NCBI RefSeq assembly: GCF_012396315.1
Contig: NZ_JAAXPF010000005.1
Coordinates: forward strand, 1 to 64,000
Origin: Corynebacterium mucifaciens
GTDB taxonomy: Bacteria; Actinomycetota; Actinomycetes; Mycobacteriales; Mycobacteriaceae
Direction: 5' to 3'
Length of the DNA stretch: 64,000 nt
The notes beneath the pieces are model-generated. The model saw only the letters and a program-made list of their open reading frames with translations. It did not search any database and was not told the origin of the DNA. Made by a program: the position numbers and the translations under genes. This document shows positions 21,251-30,299 of the stretch, in pieces. The number at the start of each line of letters is the position of its first letter. Position 1 is the first letter of the stretch.

Positions 21251-22835
21251 CTGCGCCCACCTCACCTTCTAGGTCAGCCACGATCTCATCGATGGACTGG
21301 CGAAGGACTTCCTGGCGGGAGACGATCTGGCGCAGCTCCTCATTGAGAGCCTTAACGTCGATAACCTCGCGCACATCCTCGCGCTCGACGTAGGAGTTGA
21401 TCGAGAGGTTGGAGTCGTTGTCGAGCACGTCCTCGTTGGAGACGAGCGCCGTCTCGTACTCGACCTCTTCACGATCCTCGTAGAGCTTCAGGATTGCGTC
21501 CTGGTGCTCGGGGAAGAGCTTGTTGTTCTTGCCCACGCGCTTGAAGTGCTTGGACGCGTCCACGAACAGGATGGAGTTGTCTTCCTTGGATTTCTTCAGC
21601 ACAAGGATGCAGGTAGCAATCGGCGTGCCGAAGAACAGGTCTGCCGGAAGCTGGATGACAGCCTGGACGAAGTTGTTCTTGATAAGGTACTCGCGGATCT
21701 GCTTCTCCGCACCCCCGCGATACATCGCACCGGGGAACTCAACAATGGCTGCAGTGCCATCTACGTCGAGGTACGACAGCATATGCATTGTGAACGCGAG
21801 ATCCGCCTTGGATTTCGGTGCAAGCACACCAGCAGGTGAGTAACGATCATCGTTAATCAGCACTGGGTTGTCTGCGCCCTCCCAGTGGATCGAATATGGC
21901 GGGTTAGACACGATTGCATCGAACGGCTCAATATCGTCGTGAAGCGGGTTGATGAGTGTGTCCCCACGCTGAATATCGAAGGATTCAAACCCAATATCGT
22001 GCAAGAACATATTCATGCGGGCGAGATTATACGTGGTGATGTTGATCTCTTGCCCATAGAACCCGCCGACGTTCTCCTTGCCCAGCACCTTGGCGAACTT
22101 CAGCAGTAGCGAGCCGGAGCCACACGCTGGGTCGTATACCTGGCGCACCTTTTCCTTGCCCGATGCCGCAATTCGGGCGAGTAGCTCGGAGACTTCTTGG
22201 GGAGTGAAGAATTCACCACCAGACTTACCCGCGTTGGACGCATACATCTGCATGAGGAATTCGTATGCGTCACCGAACAGATCGATGGAGTTGTCCTCGA
22301 AGCTGCCAAGGGGAAGTGCCGCGACTGCATCGAGCAGTTGCACGAGTTTTTTGTTTCGCTCAGCCACGGTCGCGCCCAGCTTCGTGGAGTTGACCTGGAA
22401 ATCATCGAAAAGTCCCTTGAAGTCATCTTCGGATTCTGTACCGACCGCGCTGGATTCGATATTACGGAGAACCAGCTCGATAGTCTCATTGAGGTTGGGG
22501 TCATCGTGTGCCTTCGCCTGGACATTTTTGAAAAGCTGCGACGGCAGGATGAAGAAGCCCTTGTCCTGGACTACACCCGCGCGTCCGTATTCTGCGTCCT
22601 CATCCGAGAGGTTTGCGTAATCAAGTTCAGAGTCTTCAGCGTTGAGGTACGCGGTGAGGTTTTCCGAGATAAAGCGGTAGAACAGCATGTTGAGCACGTA
22701 ACTCTTGAAATCCCACCCATCGACTGACCCACGAAGACCGTTCGCAATCTTCCAGATGGTCTTATGTAACTCCGTGCGCTGCGCAAAGCCGCCGGCTGGA
22801 GCATTTTCTGCTACCTCTTTAGCAATATCAGCCAT
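21243..22835 (-). CDS. hsdM: type I DNA methyltransferase HsdM
   Basis: The 530-aa modification subunit, an N6-adenine methyltransferase that protects host DNA and is needed for restriction. The helical N-terminal domain starts near LHKTIWKIANGLRGSVDGWD. The AdoMet motif DPACGSGSLL is near residue 237 and the catalytic NPPY is near 311. The protein is intact. The ATG has AGGAAG about 10 nt upstream. It heads the hsdMSR operon, so methylation capacity is translated first. hsdS starts within its last codons. Confidence 0.96.
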   Translation of the reverse strand: MADIAKEVAENAPAGGFAQRTELHKTIWKIANGLRGSVDGWDFKSYVLNMLFYRFISENLTAYLNAEDSELDYANLSDEDAEYGRAGVVQDKGFFILPSQLFKNVQAKAHDDPNLNETIELVLRNIESSAVGTESEDDFKGLFDDFQVNSTKLGATVAERNKKLVQLLDAVAALPLGSFEDNSIDLFGDAYEFLMQMYASNAGKSGGEFFTPQEVSELLARIAASGKEKVRQVYDPACGSGSLLLKFAKVLGKENVGGFYGQEINITTYNLARMNMFLHDIGFESFDIQRGDTLINPLHDDIEPFDAIVSNPPYSIHWEGADNPVLINDDRYSPAGVLAPKSKADLAFTMHMLSYLDVDGTAAIVEFPGAMYRGGAEKQIREYLIKNNFVQAVIQLPADLFFGTPIATCILVLKKSKEDNSILFVDASKHFKRVGKNNKLFPEHQDAILKLYEDREEVEYETALVSNEDVLDNDSNLSINSYVEREDVREVIDVKALNEELRQIVSRQEVLRQSIDEIVADLEGEVGADE

Positions 22836-23164
22836 GGTTAGTGTGCTTCCTAATGAGTTGTTTCCGAACCCCTCAATCCTCTCATACCCACTCCTCTATT
22901 CACTCGAAAAGGAAACGTGTCCGAATCGTTCCGTGCTTTACCCAGTGAGCATTTACCGGGGGTTGCGACGGTCGGAGCCGAGAGCGGCAACCGAAGCGGC
23001 TGCGGATCGGCCATGAACAGAAACCACCCACAGCTAGCCGTACTAAACCACTCCGGCACGAGTCGCAGTGAGCCTATATCCATGTTCCTGGCCGTAACCT
23101 TTCGAGGTCGGGTCCAGGGTAGTGGCGTAGTTGTTTGCGCTCCCGGCTCGGTATTCGGTTGGGG
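22836..23164. other. upstream region of hsdM; no gene seen
   Basis: About 330 nt between hsdM and the transposase remnant. It must contain the minus-strand hsdM promoter. Candidate -10 words (GAATAG, TATGAG on the minus strand) are unconvincing. No repeat, RNA or coding pattern stands out. Confidence 0.4.
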
Positions 23165-23780
23165 TTAGGCGATTAGGTCGCCGCCGTGATTTTCTGCTGT
23201 GCGGTGCATAAGGTGTTTGGTGTGTTCGAGTGCAGACAGTGACATGTAGCGTTTCTGCTGGGTACAGTCCTTGTGTTATGGGGCAATGCCCCAGCCCCCA
23301 GAGCGGATGATGGAATCGCGGTTCGGGATCCTAATAGCGCCGGCAAGCCGGCGAATTTTCCGGTTCAACCATTCAGCGAGGTTGTTCGACCACACCTTCG
23401 CACATTCCGATTTCGGGACTGCGATAAGACGCCAACGCCTGGTCGAGTGTTTCCTCCAGATACCGCTCTAGCTTGCGGGAATTTCGGTCTTAGCAGGTCA
23501 ACAACTTCGTGTGAATGTGCCCAGTCGGGCAGGGCATCAGGTCGTTGGTGGGTTGTTTGGAACAACGTCGAGATCGTGTCAATCGCGTTTTCGTGCACCT
23601 CTCGTGGAGGTTCCCTAAAAGTGGGTATAGTACCGCCGCTACGGCGCACCAGGCAGCACTTCGGAAAAGGCGTGCTGGATGCCTTCGTGAACATCACTGG
23701 TGAACCAAAGACCCCGTGAAGCGCCACGGATTTGTACACGCGTGGTGCGCCCCTCAGTGCGTTGTGGGGGTTGCTGATAG
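23165..23780 (-). pseudogene. IS256-family (Mutator-type) transposase, decayed C-terminal part
   Basis: Segments of a DDE transposase are recognisable in different minus-strand frames. In order they read TSDVHEGIQHAFSEVLPGAP, then REPPREVHENAIDTISTLF and HSHEVVDLLRPKFPQAR, then LERYLEETLDQALA, then CAKVWSNNLAEWLNRKIRRL and AIRIPNRDSIIRS. After an in-frame TAA comes the normal tail QKRYMSLSALEH to GGDLIA and a stop at 23165. At least two frameshifts, two stops (one replaces W in LPGAPW) and a likely internal deletion after THF rule out activity. The N-terminal half is missing and no terminal inverted repeats could be identified. Confidence 0.83.
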
Positions 23781-23823
23781 TGGGCCTGTTCAAATCCGGG
23801 ACGGCCACCTCCAGCTCAAACAG

Positions 23824-24165
23824 CTACTGTGTATAGCCGGATGAACGAAAGCTACGCGACCAGTTCTCGGGGTAGGGGTCGGGCTTTAGGTGTACGAACT
23901 CGTAATTCTGACGCCGCCTCTTGCGTTTGTGTTGGGAGATTTCGCGCCTCTGTTGCAGGATCATGCTTTCAATCGCTGCTTCGGGAATCCTTTTCGGAGG
24001 TACTTCAACAACCTTGAACTCATAATCGCCGTTTACGTAGCATGCTTTCTCGCTGCCCGTCCTCGAGTGGGAGTACAGGTACCCGCGCTTGAGGTTCACA
24101 CGCACTTTGCGGCCACATTCCGGGCAGTCAGTTTTACCGTCCCGAACTTCCAGTAATTTCGTCAT
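23824..24165 (-). CDS. hypothetical protein with CxxC zinc-ribbon-like segment
   Basis: A 113-aa protein that I do not recognise. An N-terminal segment TDCPECGRKVRVNLKRGYLY followed by a histidine (SHS) and a further cysteine (KACYVNG) could form a single treble-clef or zinc-ribbon site. The C-terminal half is strongly basic (SQHKRKRRRQNYEFVHLKPD). This suggests a nucleic-acid-binding accessory or mobile-element protein, by inference only. The ATG at 24165 is preceded by GGGAAG at a long spacing, and the frame stays open upstream, so the start is uncertain. It could be a remnant of something longer. Confidence 0.5.
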   Translation of the reverse strand: MTKLLEVRDGKTDCPECGRKVRVNLKRGYLYSHSRTGSEKACYVNGDYEFKVVEVPPKRIPEAAIESMILQQRREISQHKRKRRRQNYEFVHLKPDPYPENWSRSFRSSGYTQ

Positions 24166-24625
24166 ATCGGGAATCTTCCCACAATGAGCGATATCTTGCG
24201 GGTACGCAGCCAGACATTGATTCTTGGTCTGAGCTACGACGGCAGCGGATGACACCCAACAATAGGACCAGACGGTCCCACCGTCGGCACCCGAGCCGGG
24301 TGAGAGCGTATAGAAATTGAGGACGTCGCATCGACAAAGAAGTTCTGCCCACCCTGTACGTCCGGCTAGACCTGCTCTTGGCCGGTATCCCGACAATTTA
24401 AATCTCTTCTTGACGAACCGAGCCGTCGATGGGGCGATAGGAGCACCACAATCACTTCGCAGGAGAGTGCTCTGCGAGGCATGCACTACGTATAGATTCC
24501 ATTGCTTGAGCAGTACTGATGACCGGTCGCATTCGCCTTGACAGCCAAGGTTGGCAAGTTCGAACCTGTGCCTCTGCGATTCTCAACCTTCAATTTGCTT
24601 CGCCGGACCCAGGGCAGGTGAAGCA
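24166..24625. other. non-coding stretch of the island's right end
   Basis: About 460 nt without a convincing gene. The minus-strand frame preceding the 113-aa protein stays open and contains GAPIAPSTARF, faintly like the start of IS3-family OrfB (IAPSTYY), but no further transposase motif follows. No RNA or repeat is visible until the tRNA terminator. Confidence 0.4.
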
Positions 24626-24630
24626 GCAAA

Positions 24631-24664
24631 AACCCGGCCAGAGAATGTCTCCTCTGACCGGGTT
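24631..24664 (-). terminator. terminator of the initiator tRNA gene (repeat copy 2)
   Basis: On the minus strand the stem AACCCGGUCAGAGGA / UCUCUGGCCGGGUU is followed by UUUUU, directly downstream of the tRNA. Two base differences from copy 1 (15736-15769) leave G-U wobble pairs in the minus-strand RNA but mismatches in plus-strand RNA, so it acts leftward. Confidence 0.9.
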
Positions 24665-24674
24665 GCAATCACAT

Positions 24675-24751
24675 TGGTAGCGGGGGCAGGATTCGAACCT
24701 ACGACCTCTGGGTTATGAGCCCAGCGAGCTACCGAGCTGCTCCACCCCGCG
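24675..24751 (-). tRNA. initiator tRNA-fMet (CAU anticodon)
   Basis: 77 nt including an encoded CCA. The minus strand reads from CGCGGGGTGGAGCAG to GCCCCCGCTACCA, with TTCGAATCC as T arm and CTGGG-CTCATAA-CCCAG as anticodon arm. Three consecutive G:C pairs at the base of the anticodon stem and an unpaired first base (C1 opposite U72) mark it as the initiator rather than the elongator. The gene abuts the right end of the accessory region. Confidence 0.96.
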
Positions 24752-24826
24752 TCGGGCGTTTATGTGATTTTCGCCTGTCGCCGTAACCGGCAACGTGGAG
24801 TAACTATACATACAGCAATAAATAGC

Positions 24827-24856
24827 GCCAAACCCACTGGTAAAAGCGGGTTTGGC
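24827..24856 (-). terminator. terminator of the UPF0182 gene
   Basis: GCCAAACCC (24827-24835) pairs perfectly with GGGTTTGGC (24848-24856) across a 12-nt loop, followed on the minus strand by GCTATTTATT. It lies 45 nt after the UPF0182 stop. The gap to the tRNA (24752-24826) should hold the tRNA promoter, but I cannot assign it. Confidence 0.75.
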
Positions 24857-24900
24857 ACTATCGTTTCAACTCTCGAGTGGCGGGCTGGCGCCTGGCGTGC

Positions 24901-27852
24901 TTACTGCGCCCGCTGGTACTCCTCCACCGCGCGGTCGAGCTGGTCCAGGGCACGGCCGTACTCCTCGAAGGAGCCGTCGCGAGCGCCCTCCAGATTGCGC
25001 AGGGCGTCATTGATGCGGTTCATCGCCTCATCCCTGCCCACCTGTGGGGCATCCTGGTTCTCGTCCTGCTCACCCTCATTCTGGGCCGGCTGGTCCTCGC
25101 TGTTGGAATCGTCGCCCTCGTCCACGACCTCGATGTCCTGGGCCGCGGAGGAGTTGATGCCCACCTGGCTCAGCGCCTGGGAGATCGTCGGCGCGTAGCC
25201 CACCTGGCCACGGTAGAACACCAGCACGCGCAGCAGCTTCGGGAAGGCCGAGGCCTGGTCCTTGCGCTGCGAGTAGATCGGCTCGACGTAGAGGATCTCG
25301 CCGCCGCCCACCGGCAGGGTGAGCAGGTTGCCGTTCTTCAGGTCGTTCGTGCCCTCCCACAGGGTGCGGTCGCGCGCCACTTGGTCGGAGGACATCAGCG
25401 CGTCCTGCGCCTGCTTCGGGCCCTGGGTCTGCGTATTCGTCGGCAGCACACGCACGGTGATCTGTCCGTAGGTCTCCGGGTCGGAGGACACCGCCATGTG
25501 TGCCGAGAGGAACTCGCGGTTGAGGCCGCGGAACGGGGTGATCAGCTGGAAGGAAGGCTCGTCCGTCTCCGGGTCGGCAGCCACCACGTAGTACGGCGGC
25601 TGGTTCAGCTGGCCGCGGCCTTCCGGCGCGGTCGGGTCGTTCGGCACGGACCAGAAGGCGTCGTTGTTGAAGAACACGCCCGGGTCATCAACGTGGTAGC
25701 GGGCCAGCAGCTCACGCTGCACCTTGAACAGGTCCTCCGGGTAACGCAGGTGCTCGCGCAGGGAATCCGAGATGTCGGACGCCGGGCGGACCGTGCCCGG
25801 GAAAGTCTCCTGCCACGCCTTGAGCACCGGGTCGGACTCGTCGAAGGCGTAGAGGTCCACGGTGCCGTCGTACGCGTCCACGGTGGCCTTCACGGAGTTG
25901 CGGATGTAGCCCACGTTGTCCGTGATCAAGCGCTGGGTCGTGCCGTCCGGGTTCAGCGCGTCTTGGGTGGTGTCCTGCAGGGAGGTGCGGGTGGAGTACG
26001 GCAGCTGGGACAGCGTGGTGTAGCCGTCAACGATCCACTTCACGCGCCCGTCCACCACGGCCGGGTAGGTCTTGGAGTCCGTGGTCAACCACGGCGCAAC
26101 CTTCTCCACGCGCTCGCGCGGGTCACGGTCGTAAAGCACCTTTGAATCCCCGCCCACGCGGTCCGAAAGCAGGAAGTTAAGCTCCTGGTACTTCACGGTG
26201 TAGGCGAGGCGGTTGACAATGTTGCCGATGTCCACGCCGCCCTTGCCGTCGTAGGTGTAAGTGGAATCGTCCGTGTCGTACTCCACCGGCCCCTGGCCGG
26301 TCTCGCCCACGATGGCGTAATCCAGCCCGTCGTCCGCAGACGAGATCACAGGGCCGTAGTAGATGCGCGGTTCGTCCACCTTGATACCCAGCTCCTCTGC
26401 GTCCTCAGCGGCCTCAGCGGCGGCGTTGGACTGCAGGTCGGAGACGGTGAAGATGGGCAAGCCACCGCGGGTGGAGCCAGCGTCTTGCGCCGCCTCGTCC
26501 ACCGTGTTCGCCTGGGCGGCGATGAAGCCGTTGCCGTGGGTGTACACGGTGTGGCGGTTGATCCAATCGCGCTGGTTCTCGCTCAGCGAGTTCGGGTTCA
26601 TCTCGCGCGCCGCCACGACAAAGTCGCGCATCTCGCCGTCGACCTCGTAGCGGTCCATGGCCAGCTGGTCCGGGAAGCCGTAGAAGTTACGCAGCTGCTG
26701 CATCTGGGTAAACGTCGGCGAAATGATCTCCGGGTCCAGAAGGCGCAGGTTGGCAATCGTGGCGGTGTCGGACGCTACCTCCGCGTTGGAGGTGTTTCCC
26801 GCGCCCCAGTTCTCCATGTATTCCACGCGCGTGTCCGTCAGGCCGTACGCCTCACGCGTGGCCTCGATGTTGCGCCCGATGTACTCGTATTCCTTGGCTT
26901 GGCGGTTCGGCTTGACCGAGAACTGCTCCATCAGCGCGGGCCAGACGTTGCCCACCACCACAGACGACAGCAGCATCAGCACCGTGGCCAGGACCGGGAC
27001 GCGGAGGTCGCGGTAGACAATGGAGGCGAAGAACGCCGCGGCTACGAGCACCGCGATCACGGTGAGGATGATCTTCGCCGGCAGCATCGCGTTGATGGTG
27101 GTGTAGGACGCGCCGGTGAAGATGTCGTTACGCCCGTACAGCAGGTAGTAGCGGTCCAGCCAGTAGCTAACCGCCTTCAGCAGCATCCAGAGCCCGGCAG
27201 TGACGGCGAGCTGGATGCGCGCGTCTTTGCTGATGTGGCCGGAAATGCCGGACACCTTATTGCCGATGCGGATGCCGCCCAACAGGTAGTGCCCGACGGC
27301 ACCGACCAAGAACGCGACAAGCAGCAGCATGGACAGGGTGTCCACCACCGCCGAAATGCCCGGGAGGGTAAACGCGTAGAAGCCGAGGTCGCGGCCGAAC
27401 TCCGCATCGGTGGTGCCGAAATCGCCGCCGTTGAACCACAGCATGAAGACGCGCCACATCCGCTGGCCGGCAAGGCCGGAGAGGATGGCCACCACAACGG
27501 GCACCCACACCAGCAGACCGCGGACGCTCTGCTGCAGCTGCTGGCGGTATTGCGCGGCCTGGTCGAACGGCGCCGCGTCCTCCTTGGGCCGGCCCCGCCA
27601 CGCAAAGCGGGCGGCCAGCCATGTCACTGCCCCGCCCAGCAGGGCGAAGATGATAAACAGCGCCACCCGCACCAGGATCACGCGGTTGAACACGCCCCGG
27701 AAATCAACCTCGCCGAACCAGAGGAAGTCGGTGTACAGCCCGACCGCCATTGGCAGGAGGATGAGAATAAGGCCGAGAATGGCCACGGTGGTCATGAGCC
27801 CCGTGTTCGGTTTCTTGGCGCGTGGTTGTGGCCGATTGAGGCGGGTAGCCAA
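24901..27852 (-). CDS. UPF0182-family large membrane protein
   Basis: A 983-aa protein with about seven membrane spans in the first third (for example NTGLMTTVAILGLILILLP) and a large extracytoplasmic domain. That domain includes YMENWGAGNTSNAEV and FYGFPDQLAMDRYEVDGEMR, diagnostic for UPF0182 (M. tuberculosis Rv3193c). The C-terminus is acidic and glutamine-rich. The function is unknown. The TTG start is supported by AAGGAG 5 nt upstream. It is divergent from the PPA1309-family gene, as in mycobacteria. Confidence 0.93.
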   Translation of the reverse strand: MATRLNRPQPRAKKPNTGLMTTVAILGLILILLPMAVGLYTDFLWFGEVDFRGVFNRVILVRVALFIIFALLGGAVTWLAARFAWRGRPKEDAAPFDQAAQYRQQLQQSVRGLLVWVPVVVAILSGLAGQRMWRVFMLWFNGGDFGTTDAEFGRDLGFYAFTLPGISAVVDTLSMLLLVAFLVGAVGHYLLGGIRIGNKVSGISGHISKDARIQLAVTAGLWMLLKAVSYWLDRYYLLYGRNDIFTGASYTTINAMLPAKIILTVIAVLVAAAFFASIVYRDLRVPVLATVLMLLSSVVVGNVWPALMEQFSVKPNRQAKEYEYIGRNIEATREAYGLTDTRVEYMENWGAGNTSNAEVASDTATIANLRLLDPEIISPTFTQMQQLRNFYGFPDQLAMDRYEVDGEMRDFVVAAREMNPNSLSENQRDWINRHTVYTHGNGFIAAQANTVDEAAQDAGSTRGGLPIFTVSDLQSNAAAEAAEDAEELGIKVDEPRIYYGPVISSADDGLDYAIVGETGQGPVEYDTDDSTYTYDGKGGVDIGNIVNRLAYTVKYQELNFLLSDRVGGDSKVLYDRDPRERVEKVAPWLTTDSKTYPAVVDGRVKWIVDGYTTLSQLPYSTRTSLQDTTQDALNPDGTTQRLITDNVGYIRNSVKATVDAYDGTVDLYAFDESDPVLKAWQETFPGTVRPASDISDSLREHLRYPEDLFKVQRELLARYHVDDPGVFFNNDAFWSVPNDPTAPEGRGQLNQPPYYVVAADPETDEPSFQLITPFRGLNREFLSAHMAVSSDPETYGQITVRVLPTNTQTQGPKQAQDALMSSDQVARDRTLWEGTNDLKNGNLLTLPVGGGEILYVEPIYSQRKDQASAFPKLLRVLVFYRGQVGYAPTISQALSQVGINSSAAQDIEVVDEGDDSNSEDQPAQNEGEQDENQDAPQVGRDEAMNRINDALRNLEGARDGSFEEYGRALDQLDRAVEEYQRAQ

Positions 27853-27937
27853 GCCTGCTCCTTAAGAATTAGTGTGTGCAACGCAGATAAGCTTCGAGCT
27901 TAAATACTCCAACGTCCGAGCAGTCCGGAGGGTTCCC

Positions 27938-28456
27938 GTGCGCGAACAGCAAGCATTAAATAAGGCCATGATGGAGGCCGTCGAGTTCGTCCACGCCGAA
28001 GGCTGGGACGCTCCGCCCACCCTCTTCGGCCTCGTGCCGACGCAGCTGCTTGTGGACGAGCTGGTGGACCTGGATGATTCTTCCCCGCTCACGCTGGTGG
28101 TACAGGATTTGCCGGAGCACATCCTGCCGGGCTCCGAGGAATTGGGTGAGTACGTCTCCCGCATCGCCTGGCCCAGCGAGGTCGAGGGCGTGATCTTGGC
28201 GCAGGAGATCGTGTTCAAGGACGCCTCCGCCGGTGACGATGCCCAGCCGCGCCCCGCCCGTTTGTTCTCCGGGGTGCTGCGCGGGGAAGACCTCGACCAG
28301 ACGCTGCTGCAGCTGCGCCTCACCGACGAGGAGCTGGAGGAGCGCGGGGCGTTCGCCCAGGACGACATCGAGCTGCGCGGCGGCCCCGGCATCGCGCCGG
28401 GCGTGCTGGCCGCGCTGCGCTACGGCCTCGAGCAGGACCCCGACGAGCTGGTTTAG
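27938..28456 (+). CDS. PPA1309-family conserved protein
   Basis: A 172-aa acidic soluble protein conserved in actinobacteria next to UPF0182 genes. Recognisable blocks are EGWDAPPTLFGLVPTQLL and VEGVILAQEIVF. The function is unknown. The GTG start at 27938 is chosen because GGAGGG ends 5 nt upstream; the frame is open further upstream without a ribosome site. A lipoprotein gene starts 2 nt after its stop, so the two are probably one transcript. Confidence 0.85.
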   Translation: MREQQALNKAMMEAVEFVHAEGWDAPPTLFGLVPTQLLVDELVDLDDSSPLTLVVQDLPEHILPGSEELGEYVSRIAWPSEVEGVILAQEIVFKDASAGDDAQPRPARLFSGVLRGEDLDQTLLQLRLTDEELEERGAFAQDDIELRGGPGIAPGVLAALRYGLEQDPDELV

Positions 28457-28457
28457 T

Positions 28458-29129
28458 ATGACACTCGTGTCTACTTTCCGGCCCCGTTCTCTCACGCTCA
28501 CCGCCGCCGCAGCTGCAGCCGCACTGACGCTGTCTGCCTGCTCCACCGATTCCGACGACGCTGCGGACGACACCGCCGCGCCGGAAATCACCTCCACCGA
28601 GTCCCCCACCCCCGACACGCAGACGTCTGCGGTTACGGCGACGGACACCACGACCGTGTCGTCTGTGTCGTCGACCACCTCCTCAACGCGGGCGACGGAG
28701 AGGAGTTCGTCGGCGACGGAATCGACGTCGACAAGCAGCACCGCAAAAAGCCGCGACGAGAATGTACTGGGCGACGTGCGCGATCGCTTTTCGACGCTCG
28801 CTCCGCCCGAGTTCTTCGACCAGTTTGATTCCTGCGTAGCCGGTGGGCTGAGCGGGTCCTTCGACTGCTCCGGCGACGGGATCGGCCAGTTCCAGTTCTT
28901 CGACTCCGACTCGAAGGCCGCCTCCACGACCCAGCTGCTGACGGAGCTGCGCTCCTCGCGCGTGGTGGAGGACAACGGCGACCGTGTGGTGGGCTGGTCC
29001 ACGCTGGGCACCTCGGCGATCATCACCGTGGTGGATAACCGCGAGGGCCAGGTCATGCAGCAGCTGATTTCCACCGACCAGGAGGATCCGCGCCAGCGCA
29101 TCTACGACCTGGGCCTGGCGGAGCAGTAA
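28458..29129 (+). CDS. putative lipoprotein with Ser/Thr-rich linker
   Basis: A 223-aa exported lipoprotein. The signal peptide ends in the lipobox LSAC (residues 25-28). A long low-complexity linker rich in Thr, Ser, Asp and Glu follows (to about residue 95), as in cell-wall-spanning lipoproteins. The folded C-terminal domain (LGDVRDRFSTLAPPEFFDQF to the end) has a cysteine pair that may form a disulfide. No known domain is recognised. The start is 1 nt after the preceding stop. The gene ends exactly against the convergent PDZ-protease gene. Confidence 0.82.
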   Translation: MTLVSTFRPRSLTLTAAAAAAALTLSACSTDSDDAADDTAAPEITSTESPTPDTQTSAVTATDTTTVSSVSSTTSSTRATERSSSATESTSTSSTAKSRDENVLGDVRDRFSTLAPPEFFDQFDSCVAGGLSGSFDCSGDGIGQFQFFDSDSKAASTTQLLTELRSSRVVEDNGDRVVGWSTLGTSAIITVVDNREGQVMQQLISTDQEDPRQRIYDLGLAEQ

Positions 29130-30209
29130 CTAGCAGGCGGGAACGTCGCGTCCCGCCGCGAAATCCTCCATCGCTTGCACAGCGTCGGTGAGCGTGTCCA
29201 CCTTCGCCACAGTCATGTGGTCGGTGCGGGCGCGTTTGACCGCGTCGCAGTTGCCGGCGGGCGCGAGGAAGAGCTCAGCACCCGCGTCCTCCGCACCACG
29301 GATCTTGTGCTCGATGCCGCCAATCGCGCCGACCTCGCCGGCCTCGTTAATGGTGCCGGTGCCGGCGACGAATGTGCCGCCGTTAAGTGCGCCGGGGGTG
29401 AGCTTGTCGATGACCGCGAGCGAGAACATCATGCCGGCGCTTGGGCCGCCGACGTCGTTGAGGTTGTAGTTCACCGTGACACCGTCTGCCGGCTCAGAGG
29501 TCATGAGGATGCCCAGCATCGCCTGGCCCTTCTCGTGCGGGTTCTCCCCCAGCTCGATCGGCTCGGTGAGTTCGGTGCGCTCGCTGTCCCCTCGCTCGAC
29601 GGTGACCTCGATGGTCTCGCCCGGCCGCTTGGCGCGGACAATGTCCTGCACCTCGTTCGGGGTGGAAACGTTGCGCCCGGCAATTGCGGTGATCCGGTCT
29701 CCCGGCTGCAGGATGTCCGCGGAGGCCGCGCCGTCAACGACGTCGTGCACCACCACCGTGGTCGGGCGGCCCAGGTAGTGCATCGCCGCGACCGTCGCTG
29801 ACGCCTCCGAGGCCACAAACGCCTGCTGGTTGTACTCGCGGACCTGGTCCTCGTCCAGATCGGGCGGCAGGATCTGCTCCACCGGCACGATGGTGTCGTC
29901 GGTGGCGATCCACCGGCCGAGCGCCTGGCCGAGTGTCATGTTCGTGCGCACGGACACCGTGGTCATGTTGAGCTGGCCTCCGGTGTCCTGGGTCTGTGCG
30001 CCCTCGATGTCCACGACCGGCTCGCCGCCGACCTCGCCGAGCGTGTCGAAGGTGGGCCCGGGGCCTTCCGCCGCGTAGGGCACCGTCAGGCGGATGTCGG
30101 TGCCCGGGATGTGGTCCACGGTCAGCGCTCCCGCGAGCAGGACAACCGGGATGGATCCCCACACCAGGGTCGACCACCGCCGGTTTCTGGCTTCAAGGCC
30201 TTGTGACAT
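29130..30209 (-). CDS. PDZ-domain Lon-like secreted/membrane protease (YlbL/SdrC type)
   Basis: A 359-aa membrane-anchored serine protease. It has an N-terminal transmembrane helix (STLVWGSIPVVLLAGAL), then a PDZ domain (ILQPGDRITAIAGRNV), then a Lon-type catalytic domain with Ser in GGPSAGMMF near residue 253 and Lys in GGIEHKIRGAEDAG near 300, the Ser-Lys dyad. It corresponds to M. tuberculosis Rv3194c and B. subtilis YlbL. A TAGAAT hexamer lies 8 nt before the ATG, so it is probably leaderless. The substrate is unknown. Confidence 0.93.
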   Translation of the reverse strand: MSQGLEARNRRWSTLVWGSIPVVLLAGALTVDHIPGTDIRLTVPYAAEGPGPTFDTLGEVGGEPVVDIEGAQTQDTGGQLNMTTVSVRTNMTLGQALGRWIATDDTIVPVEQILPPDLDEDQVREYNQQAFVASEASATVAAMHYLGRPTTVVVHDVVDGAASADILQPGDRITAIAGRNVSTPNEVQDIVRAKRPGETIEVTVERGDSERTELTEPIELGENPHEKGQAMLGILMTSEPADGVTVNYNLNDVGGPSAGMMFSLAVIDKLTPGALNGGTFVAGTGTINEAGEVGAIGGIEHKIRGAEDAGAELFLAPAGNCDAVKRARTDHMTVAKVDTLTDAVQAMEDFAAGRDVPAC

Positions 30210-30299
30210 GGGCGCAGATTCTAGCGCAGGCCGCGCGCACCACCCGTGCTGGCTCTCAGCGAACCCATGAGCGCGCAGGCTGAATGTATTCTGGCGGTT

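Noticed and set aside
22850..23083. Small minus-strand frame upstream of hsdM
   Set aside because: No ribosome site and no resemblance to a known protein; codon pattern looks random.
24166..24486. IS3-family OrfB fragment
   Set aside because: GAPIAPSTARF is suggestive but too short, and no DDE motif follows in any frame.
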